A DNA stretch of 56,725 nucleotides from an uncultured Pelagibacteraceae bacterium. GTDB lineage: Bacteria; Pseudomonadota; Alphaproteobacteria; Pelagibacterales; Pelagibacteraceae. The stretch lies in assembly GCA_902524545.1 (NCBI GenBank), contig CABZDW010000007.1, positions 1 through 56,725 on the forward strand, written 5' to 3'. The notes under the pieces are model-generated. The model ran no database searches, was not told where the DNA came from, and was given only the letters and a program-made list of their open reading frames with translations. The translations under genes were made by a program, and so were the position numbers. This document shows positions 9,252 to 19,192 of this stretch, in pieces. Each line of letters opens with the position of its first letter. The stretch's first letter is position 1.

Positions 9252-9277
9252 GAAGATCATATTAATAAGGAGAATTT

Positions 9278-9568
9278 ATGAAATTTAGACCGTTACACGA
9301 TAGAGTTTTAATAGAAGTTTTAGATAGCAGCGAAAAAACTGCTGGTGGAATAATCATACCTGATACTGCACAGGAAAAACCTCAAGAAGGCAAAGTAGTT
9401 GCTGTTGGTGGTGGTGCAAAAACTGAGGATGGCAAAAAGATACCAATGGATGTAAAAGTCGGCGATAAAGTTTTATTTGGTAAATGGTCAGGAACCGAGG
9501 TTAAGATTGATGGCAAGGAATACAGCATAATGAAAGAGACAGATATTATGGGAATTTCAAGCAAATAA
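9278..9568 (+). CDS. groES: Co-chaperonin GroES
   Basis: The lid of the GroEL chamber. At 96 residues it has normal length and starts [14 protein letters not shown]. It has the mobile loop ([22 protein letters not shown]) that docks on GroEL, then [13 protein letters not shown] and the C-terminal [15 protein letters not shown] good ribosome site (AAGGAG) precedes the ATG. It is followed after 23 bases by groEL, and the operon is driven by a sigma-32-like promoter at 9224-9251. Confidence 0.98.
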   Translation: MKFRPLHDRVLIEVLDSSEKTAGGIIIPDTAQEKPQEGKVVAVGGGAKTEDGKKIPMDVKVGDKVLFGKWSGTEVKIDGKEYSIMKETDIMGISSK

Positions 9569-9573
9569 TTTAA

Positions 9574-11253
<1,680 letters not shown>

Positions 11254-11277
11254 CCCAAACTCAATATAAAGGATTTT

Positions 11278-11308
11278 AAAGGCCATCTTTTGATGGCCTT
11301 TTTTTTTG
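11278..11308 (+). terminator. Intrinsic terminator of groESL
   Basis: AAAGGCCATC (11278-11287), a 4-base loop, then GATGGCCTTT (11292-11301) forms a 10-bp perfect stem that runs directly into a T tract ending near 11308. It is one of only two clear hairpin-plus-T-run terminators in the window. Confidence 0.93.
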
Positions 11309-11327
11309 TTAATATTAAAATTGTTCG

Positions 11328-11468
11328 ATGTCAAAAAGATACAGTGGTAAATCATTTAAAGATTCAAGTGTAAATAAAAAACCAAAATTTACTCTTAAAG
11401 AAAAAAGAAGATTAAAAGAAGAAAAGGCAAAAAAACAAAATAGCGACTTATTTAGTTCAAAATCTTAA
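11328..11468 (+). CDS. Small basic hypothetical protein (46 aa)
   Basis: A short frame that starts MSKRYSGKSFKDSSV and contains FTLKEKRRLKEEKAKKQ, ending in a serine-rich tail. It fills the only roomy gap between groEL and typA, begins 20 bases past the groEL terminator and is on the same strand as both. The lysine/arginine-rich helix suggests a nucleic-acid-binding or ribosome-associated micro-protein, but no family is recognised. There is no clear ribosome site, so it may be a leaderless transcript or not a gene. Supporting it is a codon and amino-acid pattern like its neighbours. Confidence 0.5.
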   Translation: MSKRYSGKSFKDSSVNKKPKFTLKEKRRLKEEKAKKQNSDLFSSKS

Positions 11469-11528
11469 TATTTATTGGGTTTTTTAAAGTTTTCAAAAAA
11501 AAATTTTAATGTATAAGAGCCAGGATTT

Positions 11529-13355
11529 ATGAATAAAGAAATTAGAAACATCACTATCATTGCACATGTCGATCATGGTAAAACTACATTAATCGATAAT
11601 CTGATGAAGCAAAGTGGTTCATTTAGAGAAAATGAAATTATTGATGAAAGATTAATGGATTCTGGCGAACTTGAAAAAGAGAGGGGAATAACAATTTTAG
11701 CGAAACCAGCATCTATTAATTGGAAAGATTCGAGAATAAATATTATTGACACACCGGGTCACAGAGATTTTGCTGCTGAAGTTGAAAGAGTTTTAAGTAT
11801 GGCAGATGGTGCCTTACTTTTGATTGACTCTGCTGAAGGAGTTATGCCTCAAACAAAATTCGTTTTATCTAAAGCATTAAAACAAGGATTAAAACCGATT
11901 GTTGTTATTAACAAACTAGACAAATCAGATCAAAGAGCTAATGAAGTTTTAGACGAAACTTTTGATTTATTTGTGAGTTTAGACGCGAATGAAGAACAGT
12001 TAGACTTCCCTGTTTTATATGCAAGTGGAAGATCTGGATGGGCAGATAAAGAAATTGATGGCCCAAGAGAAAATTTAAATTCTTTATTAGATCAAATTAT
12101 TGATCATGTAAAACCAGCTAAACTTGATAAAACAAAACCTTTTGCGATGCTATCTACTCTACTTTATGCAGATAATTTCTTGGGGAGAAGCTTGGTTGGA
12201 AGAATTACTCAGGGTACTGCAAAAGCTAATCAATTGATTAAAGCAATAAATTTAAAAGGTGAAAAAGTCGATGAAGGAAGACTTACTAAAATTTTTAGAT
12301 ATGAGGGCACAAAAAAAGTACCAATTGAAATTGGTGAGGCTGGAGATATTGTAGTTATTGCTGGTTTAGAAAAAGCAAATGTAGCCGATACGATTTGTGA
12401 TCTGGAAATAAATTATCCTATTAAAGCAACTCCTATCGATCCTCCAACCATGTCGATTACAATTACCGTTAACACATCTCCTCTTGCAGGAACTGAGGGT
12501 AAAAAACTCACAGGCACTCAAATAAGAGACAGATTAATTCAAGAGGCTCAAAATAATGTTGGGATTAATTTTGCAGAAAATGAAGGTAAAGACTCTTTTG
12601 TTGTAAGTGGACGAGGTGAATTAATGTTAGAAATTTTACTCACACAAATGAGAAGAGAAGGTTTTGAAATGACTGTAAGTCCTCCAAAAGTTCTCTATAA
12701 AAAAGATGAAAATGGTAACAAACTTGAGCCAGTGGAAGAAATAACTATGGATCTAGATGAAGAATATTCATCAAAAATAATTGATTCAATGAATAGAAGA
12801 AAGGGCAAATTAATAGAGTTAAAAGATACTGGTAAAAATAAAAAAAGATTAATATTTCATGCACCAACAAGAGGTTTGATGGGTTATACTAGTAGGTTTC
12901 TAACCTTTACAAAAGGTAATGGTGTAATTAATAGAATATTTCATGGGTATGGTCCATTTGAGGGTGAAATGGAAGGTAGAAGGAATGGCGCACTTATTTC
13001 AATGGAACAAGGAAAGGCAGTTGCATTTGCAATATTTAATTTACAGGCTCGAGGTGAGATGTTCGTGACTCATAATGATCCTGTTTATCCAGGCATGATT
13101 GTAGGCTTATCTCCTAAACCTGGAGATATGATAATTAATGTTATGAAAGGTAAAAAATTGACTAATATGAGAACGCAAGGCACAGATGAAAATGTTGTTC
13201 TAACACCAGTAAGAAAAATGTCCATTGCAGAACAACTAAGTATTTTAAATACAGACGAAGCTTTAGAAATCACGCCAGAATCCTGTAGGTTAAGAAAAGC
13301 AATACTTGATCCACATGAAAGAAAGAGAAGTGAAAAATCTGGAGCTGCAGCTTAA
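11529..13355 (+). CDS. typA: Translational GTPase TypA/BipA
   Basis: Ribosome-associated GTPase of 608 residues. G1 is IAHVDHGKTTLID, G2 lies in ERGITILAKPAS, G3 is IIDTPGHRDF and G4 is INKLDK. Domain II, the EF-G-like domains (GRGELMLEILLTQMRREGFEM) and the BipA-specific C-terminal part (GLMGYTSRFLTFTKGNG and MRTQGTDENVVLTP) are all present. It aids ribosome assembly and stress growth. It converges on the YczE-like gene, and the two stop codons overlap. Confidence 0.97.
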   Translation: MNKEIRNITIIAHVDHGKTTLIDNLMKQSGSFRENEIIDERLMDSGELEKERGITILAKPASINWKDSRINIIDTPGHRDFAAEVERVLSMADGALLLIDSAEGVMPQTKFVLSKALKQGLKPIVVINKLDKSDQRANEVLDETFDLFVSLDANEEQLDFPVLYASGRSGWADKEIDGPRENLNSLLDQIIDHVKPAKLDKTKPFAMLSTLLYADNFLGRSLVGRITQGTAKANQLIKAINLKGEKVDEGRLTKIFRYEGTKKVPIEIGEAGDIVVIAGLEKANVADTICDLEINYPIKATPIDPPTMSITITVNTSPLAGTEGKKLTGTQIRDRLIQEAQNNVGINFAENEGKDSFVVSGRGELMLEILLTQMRREGFEMTVSPPKVLYKKDENGNKLEPVEEITMDLDEEYSSKIIDSMNRRKGKLIELKDTGKNKKRLIFHAPTRGLMGYTSRFLTFTKGNGVINRIFHGYGPFEGEMEGRRNGALISMEQGKAVAFAIFNLQARGEMFVTHNDPVYPGMIVGLSPKPGDMIINVMKGKKLTNMRTQGTDENVVLTPVRKMSIAEQLSILNTDEALEITPESCRLRKAILDPHERKRSEKSGAAA

Positions 13356-13999
13356 TCGAAAATTTTATCAACTAAATACAAACCTAAAGCAACACAAGGA
13401 CCGATTCCAAAAGCAAATAATAGCGTTCCGACCCCGACTGTTCCACCAAGGTACCAACCAATACTAACGACCGAGATCTCTAAAAATGCTCTAACAGCAG
13501 CCACTGATAAGTTTGTTTTTTTTTGCAATCCAATCATAAGTCCATCTCTCGGTCCGGCTCCGAGATTAGAGACTAAATAAATACCACCCCCAATACCGAC
13601 TGTGATTACAGAAATAATTGCCAAAATTAATTGATATAGATAGTTAGTTGGAATTGGAACAAATTTAACACAAAGATCAATCATTAATGCAATTATGATT
13701 GTATTAAATATTGTTCCCATACCAGGTTTTTGACCAAGTGGTATCCACAGAATTAGAACTGCAATACTAATCAAAAAAGTTATTGTTCCAATACTTAAGT
13801 TAACATTTAATGAAATACCTTGTGCTAAAACACTCCACGGTGAAGCACCAGTGAAAGATACAATTAATAAACCTTCTCCAAGACCAAATAACATCAAACC
13901 AAAACATAAAAAAAAGAACGTAGAAAATTTAGGTTTAAAATTATAGGGTTTATCAGAACTCCAATTGACCCTTGGTATTTTCTTAATTTTTAAAAACAT
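13352..13999 (-). CDS. YczE/YitT-like integral membrane protein
   Basis: A 215-residue membrane protein with about five hydrophobic segments. It contains GEGLLIVSFTGASPWSVLAQG near the N-terminus and YLVSNLGAGPRDGLMIGL in the centre; both are characteristic of the YczE family, where the second motif recurs. The function is unknown. Members have been discussed as transporters or as accessory proteins, and nothing here decides between these. It is divergent from the secreted protein at 14050 with 50 bases between them. Confidence 0.75.
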   Translation of the reverse strand: MFLKIKKIPRVNWSSDKPYNFKPKFSTFFFLCFGLMLFGLGEGLLIVSFTGASPWSVLAQGISLNVNLSIGTITFLISIAVLILWIPLGQKPGMGTIFNTIIIALMIDLCVKFVPIPTNYLYQLILAIISVITVGIGGGIYLVSNLGAGPRDGLMIGLQKKTNLSVAAVRAFLEISVVSIGWYLGGTVGVGTLLFAFGIGPCVALGLYLVDKIFD

Positions 14000-14049
14000 T
14001 TTAATAAGCTATTTCTATTGTTAATAAAGTCTATTAAAATAGATGTTAA

Positions 14050-14730
14050 ATGAAAAAAATTATAGTCATTTTATTTCTTTTAATTTATCAAACAAATTCA
14101 ATTGCTCATATTGGGCATTACATTAAATACAAGAAAATTGAGATGGAGATTTTTAGAAATGGTGAGCTTATTGGCTATAATCATTATTTTTTCAATAGAA
14201 ATGGATCAGAAACTATTGTTATTAATCAAATTAAATTTATAGTTAAACTTTTAGGAGCAACAGTTTTCCAAGTTGAGGGCTATAGTGAGGAAAAATATAT
14301 CAAAGATCAATTAGTTTCTTATAATTCTAAAACTTTGCAGAATGATAAAAAAAAGTTTGTTAATTTAACATTTAATCAAAAAAATAAAAAATTTGACATT
14401 AAAGGTTCTTCATATAACGGAGAAACCTCAGCTGATAGCGTAATTGGAAATTGGTGGAATCACAAAGTTTTGCAAGCGAGTTCTCAAATAAGTCCTATCT
14501 CAGGGAGTATTAAGGATCAAGTAGTAACTTTTTTAGGTAAAGAAAAAATAGATCTTTATGGAAAAGTTTATGATGTTGATCATTTTACACTGAAATCTAA
14601 AGACATGAGTATACCGAAGGATAAAAGATTAGATTTTAATATTTGGTATGATCGCAAAAATTTAATAATATTAAAAGTGTCATATTCAAGAATGGGTAAC
14701 TGGGAATATAAAGTTAAAAGTTTTAATTAA
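14050..14730 (+). CDS. Secreted DUF6134-like protein
   Basis: A 226-residue protein with an N-terminal signal peptide (basic MKK, a hydrophobic run, likely cleavage around SIAHIG) and no other membrane segment, so it is probably periplasmic. The mature part is rich in beta-forming sequence, with a MEIFRNGELIGYNHYFF opening, ADSVIGNWWNHKVLQ in the middle and FNIWYDRKNLIILKVSY near the end. This resembles DUF6134, a family of exported proteins with no known activity. It may bind lipid or sugar, but that is a guess. It ends 1 base before the convergent flavoprotein gene. Confidence 0.6.
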   Translation: MKKIIVILFLLIYQTNSIAHIGHYIKYKKIEMEIFRNGELIGYNHYFFNRNGSETIVINQIKFIVKLLGATVFQVEGYSEEKYIKDQLVSYNSKTLQNDKKKFVNLTFNQKNKKFDIKGSSYNGETSADSVIGNWWNHKVLQASSQISPISGSIKDQVVTFLGKEKIDLYGKVYDVDHFTLKSKDMSIPKDKRLDFNIWYDRKNLIILKVSYSRMGNWEYKVKSFN

Positions 14731-14731
14731 T

Positions 14732-15703
14732 TTATCTTGAGATTTTTTTAAATAAGTCATGTGCACTTATCCATCCTGACTCTAATCTGGCTCCTACAAA
14801 CCAATCAGCACAAACACCTAATCTTTTCCTAGGATCCCAATAGCTCTTAATTTTAAATGGTCTTGAATTCGAAGAGAACCTCCAACCATGATTGAGTGAA
14901 TAATAAATTTTTGTTTTTTTGATCTTTGAAAGTTTAAAAAATTTATCAATCATAATTTTTGAATTTTCTTTTTTGTTATTCTTATTTTTTTTAATCTTTT
15001 TATTTGCCCATTTAAATGTACTTTGAAGAGTCCATAAATCATATTTTGATTTAAACCTTTTTTTTGAGTTTTCATTTCCAGCCCAACCGAGAATTGGATC
15101 CTCAAAAAGATAGCTGCTATTTGAATTCTTAATCTTTTTTATAGCAATCATAGTAGTAATATTTGCATCCATTTTTATAGATTTACTTAAAAAAGAATTA
15201 TTTATGAATTTTTTAGAAAGTTTTTTTAATTGTGGAAAAGGACAAGTCAAAATTAGGTTTTTAAAAGATTTCAATTTTCCATCATCAAATAACAAATACC
15301 AGAGTTTATTTTTATAATAGATTTTTTTTAATTCACTGTGGTAGTTACAATTAATTTTCTTTAATAAATATTTGCTAATATCATTGTTCCCATTTTTACC
15401 AATTATCTTTAGATGTTTTTTATCCTCTTTTTTTTTTGAATTAAGAAAAACGTGTTTGCCACTCCATACCCTTAAAATTCTTTTTTTTATCAAATTTTTA
15501 GTAAATTTTTTAAATTCCATAGTTTTTGGTGAAATATATTGGGTCCCATGATCAAAACCTATTTTGCCTTTTATTCTTTTAAAAGATGCACGACCTCCTG
15601 GGCCTCTTGCTTTGTCGAACAGAATTACTGAATATTTTTTATTAAGAAGATTTGCAATTGTGGCTCCAGAAATTCCAGAACCAATTATACAAAATTCACT
15701 CAT
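14732..15703 (-). CDS. FAD-dependent oxidoreductase, renalase-like
   Basis: A 323-residue flavoprotein. The N-terminal Rossmann motif is CIIGSGISGATIANLL, followed by LFDKARGPGGRAS and DHGTQYI, which together identify the renalase-like NAD(P)/FAD amine-oxidase group. The C-terminus has GVCADWFVGARLESGWISAHDL, the usual FAD-closing segment. The substrate is unknown; bacterial relatives oxidise abnormal dihydropyridine nucleotides or amines. It overlaps the pmbA stop by 4 bases and so is probably in the tldD-pmbA operon. Confidence 0.82.
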   Translation of the reverse strand: MSEFCIIGSGISGATIANLLNKKYSVILFDKARGPGGRASFKRIKGKIGFDHGTQYISPKTMEFKKFTKNLIKKRILRVWSGKHVFLNSKKKEDKKHLKIIGKNGNNDISKYLLKKINCNYHSELKKIYYKNKLWYLLFDDGKLKSFKNLILTCPFPQLKKLSKKFINNSFLSKSIKMDANITTMIAIKKIKNSNSSYLFEDPILGWAGNENSKKRFKSKYDLWTLQSTFKWANKKIKKNKNNKKENSKIMIDKFFKLSKIKKTKIYYSLNHGWRFSSNSRPFKIKSYWDPRKRLGVCADWFVGARLESGWISAHDLFKKISR

Positions 15704-17016
15704 TTACCAGCAACAACCATTCCCTCTATCAACATAGTTGGTGAATTAGTTGCATATTTGAACTCCAAGTCATTTGCTAAGGTAATATTTTGAAACATGT
15801 CTTTAAAATTACCTGCAATGGTAATTTCATTAATTGGATATTTAAACTCTCCATTTTCAACTAAAAACCCAGTTGCACCTACTGAATAATCTCCAGTAAC
15901 AATATTAGTTCCATGACCTATGGTTTCAGTAATATAAAGGCTTTTTGAATTTGAATTCAATAAATCTTTAAAATTGATATCTCCATTTTCAAAATAAAGA
16001 TTACTTGTACCCCCACATCTTCCATTAGATTTGAGATTTAATTTTTTTCCATTGTAAGTATCAATCAGATAATTTTTTAAAATTCCTTGATCCACTAGTT
16101 TAAGTGTATCAGTCTTTACTCCCTCGCTATCAAAATTTCTTGAGCCTAAAGCTTTAAGCATATCAGGTTTATCAAATACATTTATTTTATCTGAGAATAT
16201 TTTTTGATTAACTTTATCCTTTAAAAAAGAAGTTCCTCTTGATACAGCTGATGAAGAAATAGCACTTGCAAAAGTACTTAATATTCCCTTGGCTATTCTT
16301 TTATCAAAAATTATTGCAATTTTTTCACTCCCAATTTTTTGTGGACTTAATTTTCTAATAGTTTGGTCAGCGGCTAACTTGCCTAATTTATCTGCATCAT
16401 CCAGGTCTTTAAGAAAACATTTGTTAGAATATTCATAATCTCTCTCCATACTTTTTTCATCTTTTGCAACCGTTACACTTGATGCTGTAAATGAAGATGT
16501 TTTGTAACCATCAGAAAAACCTTCGGTATTAGCTAAAACAAAATTTGATTTATTTTGGGTAAAACTAGATTCGGTATTGACAATTTTTTTATCGTGAGAA
16601 GCGGCGTCCTCTAATTTTTTAAGGTAATTTATTTTTTGATCATTCTCTATATGGGTATCATCATAGAGATCTAAATCTTTAACTTCTTTTGCTAATAAAT
16701 CTCTATCTGGTAAAGAATTAAATTCATCCTCAGGAGTATTTTTTGTAGTCTCAACGCATTTTTCAATCAAAACATTCAAATTATCTGTAAGTAAATTAGA
16801 TGAAGATATTGATGATTTTTTTTTACCAATATAAGTAGTAATGCTTATTCCTAGATCATCTGACCTGTTAGACTCATCTAATTTTTTATTTCTAAAATTT
16901 ACAGTTTCAGAAACCGAATTCTTTACAACCACACTTGTCCCAGTTGCACCTAATTTCTTCGCTAAACTTAAACAGTATGATGCTTTTTTTTCTAAAAATT
17001 CTTGTTCTTTAACCAT
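15700..17016 (-). CDS. pmbA: Metalloprotease-complex subunit PmbA/TldE
   Basis: A 438-residue non-catalytic-type partner of TldD. It has the family fold and the C-terminal GDYSVGATGFLVENGEFKYP motif followed by EITIAGNF, typical of PmbA. No HExxxH site is present, as expected for this subunit. The TldD/TldE heterodimer trims unfolded or modified peptides. It starts right after the tldD stop with no spacer, so the pair is co-translated. Its stop overlaps the flavoprotein start. Confidence 0.93.
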   Translation of the reverse strand: MVKEQEFLEKKASYCLSLAKKLGATGTSVVVKNSVSETVNFRNKKLDESNRSDDLGISITTYIGKKKSSISSSNLLTDNLNVLIEKCVETTKNTPEDEFNSLPDRDLLAKEVKDLDLYDDTHIENDQKINYLKKLEDAASHDKKIVNTESSFTQNKSNFVLANTEGFSDGYKTSSFTASSVTVAKDEKSMERDYEYSNKCFLKDLDDADKLGKLAADQTIRKLSPQKIGSEKIAIIFDKRIAKGILSTFASAISSSAVSRGTSFLKDKVNQKIFSDKINVFDKPDMLKALGSRNFDSEGVKTDTLKLVDQGILKNYLIDTYNGKKLNLKSNGRCGGTSNLYFENGDINFKDLLNSNSKSLYITETIGHGTNIVTGDYSVGATGFLVENGEFKYPINEITIAGNFKDMFQNITLANDLEFKYATNSPTMLIEGMVVAGK

Positions 17017-18438
17017 TTAAAGTTTGGTGCCACCCACAGTCATCCTATTGATTAATATAGATGGTTGCGCAACGCCTACTGGAACGCCTTGTCCAGCTTT
17101 ACCACATGTTCCAATACCAGGATCCATCATCATATCATTCCCTACCATAGAAACTTCTTTTAAAATTGACGGACCATCTCCAATTAATGTTGCACCTTTT
17201 ATTGGTGATCCAATTTTACCATTAACAATTTCATAAGCTTCAGTGCAATTAAATACAAATTTTCCAGATGTAATATCAACTTGTCCACCACCAAAACTAA
17301 CTGCGAAAATACCTTTGTCGACAGCTTTAATCATTTCTTCTTGAGTCTGCTTGCCACTAAGCATCATCGTATTTCTCATTCTTGGTAGAACTATATGTCT
17401 ATAGTTTTCTCTTCTTCCACTACCAGTAGATCTTGTTTTCATCAAACGTGCATTAAGTCTGTCTTGCATAAAATTTTTTAAAATTCCATTTTCAATTAAA
17501 ACAGTTTTCTCTGTTGGTGTTCCCTCGTCGTCAATTGTAAGACTACCTCTTCTTTTGCCAATGGTACCATCATCAATAATTGTAACCCCCTCGCTGGCAA
17601 CTTTTTGGCCCATTAGATTATGAAATGCTGAAGTTTTCTTTCTATTAAAATCTCCCTCTAAGCCATGGCCAACAGCCTCATGAATTAATATTGCTGGCCA
17701 CCCAGGTCCGAGTACAACCTTCATCTCGCCAGCTGGCGCGGGTTTACTCTCTAAATTCACTGATGCTATCCTTAAGGCTTCATCACAAACACTTTTCCAA
17801 TTTTCATCTTTTAAATATGAATCATAAGATTGTCTTCCACCAACACCGTATACGCCTGTTTCTTTTCTGCCATCTTTTTCCACCATAACTGACACATTAA
17901 ATCTTACCAGAGGACGAACATCTGACAAAGTCTCTCCACCAGATCTAATTATTTCTACAGACTTTTGCTCACCCAAAAAATTAGCTGTAACTTGTTTAAC
18001 CTTATCATCTTTAGATCGTAAATAGTCATTTACATCGTTCAATATTTTTATTTTTTCATTAAGAGACTTTTGCTCAATAGGATTAATATTGTCATAATAC
18101 TTTTTATTTGATTTAGGAATTTTATGATTATAAGTACCTTTAACAGATTTTAATGTTGACTTTAAATTTTCTGAAGATTTTTTTAAAGAGTTCTTGGAAA
18201 TTTCATTAGAATGAGAATAAGCAACCACTTCATCAGATATAGCTCTAAAACCAAATCCTAAATCTGAATTATAACTGGAATTTTTAATTTTGTTATCGTC
18301 TAATAATATCGACTCAGATTTTGAATTTTCCAAATACAATTCACCATCATCACATTTTCGCAAAGTGTCTGAAATAATACCTTCGGCCTCTTTTCTAGAT
18401 AAGTCAGATTTTTCAAAAAAATTACTCATAAGTGACAT
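17017..18438 (-). CDS. tldD: Metalloprotease TldD
   Basis: Catalytic subunit of the TldD/TldE zinc peptidase, 473 residues. The HExxxH zinc motif is visible in ILIHEAVGHGLEGDF, followed by RMRNTMMLSG and the C-terminal GTCGKAGQGVPVG segment with its conserved cysteine. It is the first gene of a leftward operon tldD-pmbA-flavoprotein and is divergent from the DCC-family gene. Confidence 0.96.
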   Translation of the reverse strand: MSLMSNFFEKSDLSRKEAEGIISDTLRKCDDGELYLENSKSESILLDDNKIKNSSYNSDLGFGFRAISDEVVAYSHSNEISKNSLKKSSENLKSTLKSVKGTYNHKIPKSNKKYYDNINPIEQKSLNEKIKILNDVNDYLRSKDDKVKQVTANFLGEQKSVEIIRSGGETLSDVRPLVRFNVSVMVEKDGRKETGVYGVGGRQSYDSYLKDENWKSVCDEALRIASVNLESKPAPAGEMKVVLGPGWPAILIHEAVGHGLEGDFNRKKTSAFHNLMGQKVASEGVTIIDDGTIGKRRGSLTIDDEGTPTEKTVLIENGILKNFMQDRLNARLMKTRSTGSGRRENYRHIVLPRMRNTMMLSGKQTQEEMIKAVDKGIFAVSFGGGQVDITSGKFVFNCTEAYEIVNGKIGSPIKGATLIGDGPSILKEVSMVGNDMMMDPGIGTCGKAGQGVPVGVAQPSILINRMTVGGTKL

Positions 18439-18523
18439 TAAATAGATGGTTTCATAAAATTTTCAACTAGAGTATTTTACGCATGTACATATGTGAGACA
18501 AATTAGTAATAAATTCTCTTATT

Positions 18524-18886
18524 ATGAAAGTTTATTTTAATAATTCTTGTAAAATTTGTAAGGCCGAAATTGATCTTTATAAAAAAGAAAAAACAGATGA
18601 GATTGATTGGGTTGATATAACAGATAATGAGCTGGCTGAAAAAGAAACCTCTAAAGACAGTAAACAACTTTTAAGAAGACTTCATATCAAAGACGGTGAG
18701 AAAGTTTTAGGAGGTGCAGAGGCTTTTTTGTTATTATGGAAAAAAATGCCAAAATATAAATTTCTTTATAATTTTTTTAAGCTACCAATAATTTTTAACG
18801 TATTTTCTGTTGTATATGAAATAGTGGCTTTTTTTCTTTATCTTAAAAACAAAAAACAATTGAAAAAACTAACTAAAAAAAAATAA
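18524..18886 (+). CDS. Thiol-disulfide oxidoreductase-like protein, DCC family (DUF393)
   Basis: A 120-residue DCC-family protein. The CxxC pair lies at the N-terminus (FNNSCKICKAEIDLY), where the family normally has a DGxCxxC motif. WVDITDNE and GGAEAFLLLWKKMP match its middle part. The C-terminal half is hydrophobic (IIFNVFSVVYEIVAFFLYL), consistent with membrane association. Substrates are unknown. The leading aspartate of the classical DxxC motif is replaced by asparagine. The last 18 bases overlap the convergent membrane-protein gene. Confidence 0.8.
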   Translation: MKVYFNNSCKICKAEIDLYKKEKTDEIDWVDITDNELAEKETSKDSKQLLRRLHIKDGEKVLGGAEAFLLLWKKMPKYKFLYNFFKLPIIFNVFSVVYEIVAFFLYLKNKKQLKKLTKKK

Positions 18887-19162
18887 TAAAAATTTACTTA
18901 GTAAAGACATTGAAGATATAAACATTACTAAAACTATAGAATACATTAATAAAACAATCTTATTCTTTTTTCTTCTAAGTCTTACAAAATCTTTATCATC
19001 TAAATCTGAAATATCTCTTTCACCTTCTACTGGATAGTCATAAGTAAATCTCCAAGTGCTATCACCAAGTCTTGGATCTAAATTATTAAAGTAAGTAATC
19101 CAGGCAATAATATATTTAAGAATAAAATATAAAATTATCAAAAAAATTGAACCCAAAATCAT
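18869..19162 (-). CDS. Hypothetical protein with two membrane segments
   Basis: A 97-residue protein with an N-terminal hydrophobic helix (ILGSIFLIILYFILKYIIAW), a polar central loop containing DPRLGDSTWRFTYDYP and GERDISDLDDKDF, a basic RLRRKKNK patch, and a second hydrophobic helix at the C-terminus. This suggests a hairpin-like inner-membrane protein. I recognise no family. It sits between the DCC-family gene and the lysine-rich coiled-coil gene and has the same direction as the latter, 30 bases upstream of whose stop it begins. Confidence 0.6.
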   Translation of the reverse strand: MILGSIFLIILYFILKYIIAWITYFNNLDPRLGDSTWRFTYDYPVEGERDISDLDDKDFVRLRRKKNKIVLLMYSIVLVMFISSMSLLSKFLLFFFS

Positions 19163-19192
19163 AAAATATAATACCTAATTAAATCTAAACAT

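Noticed and set aside
18480..18500. Near palindrome in the tldD/DCC gap (GCATGTACATATGTG)
   Set aside because: The halves do not match as an inverted repeat beyond a few bases, so it is no better than chance in AT-rich sequence.
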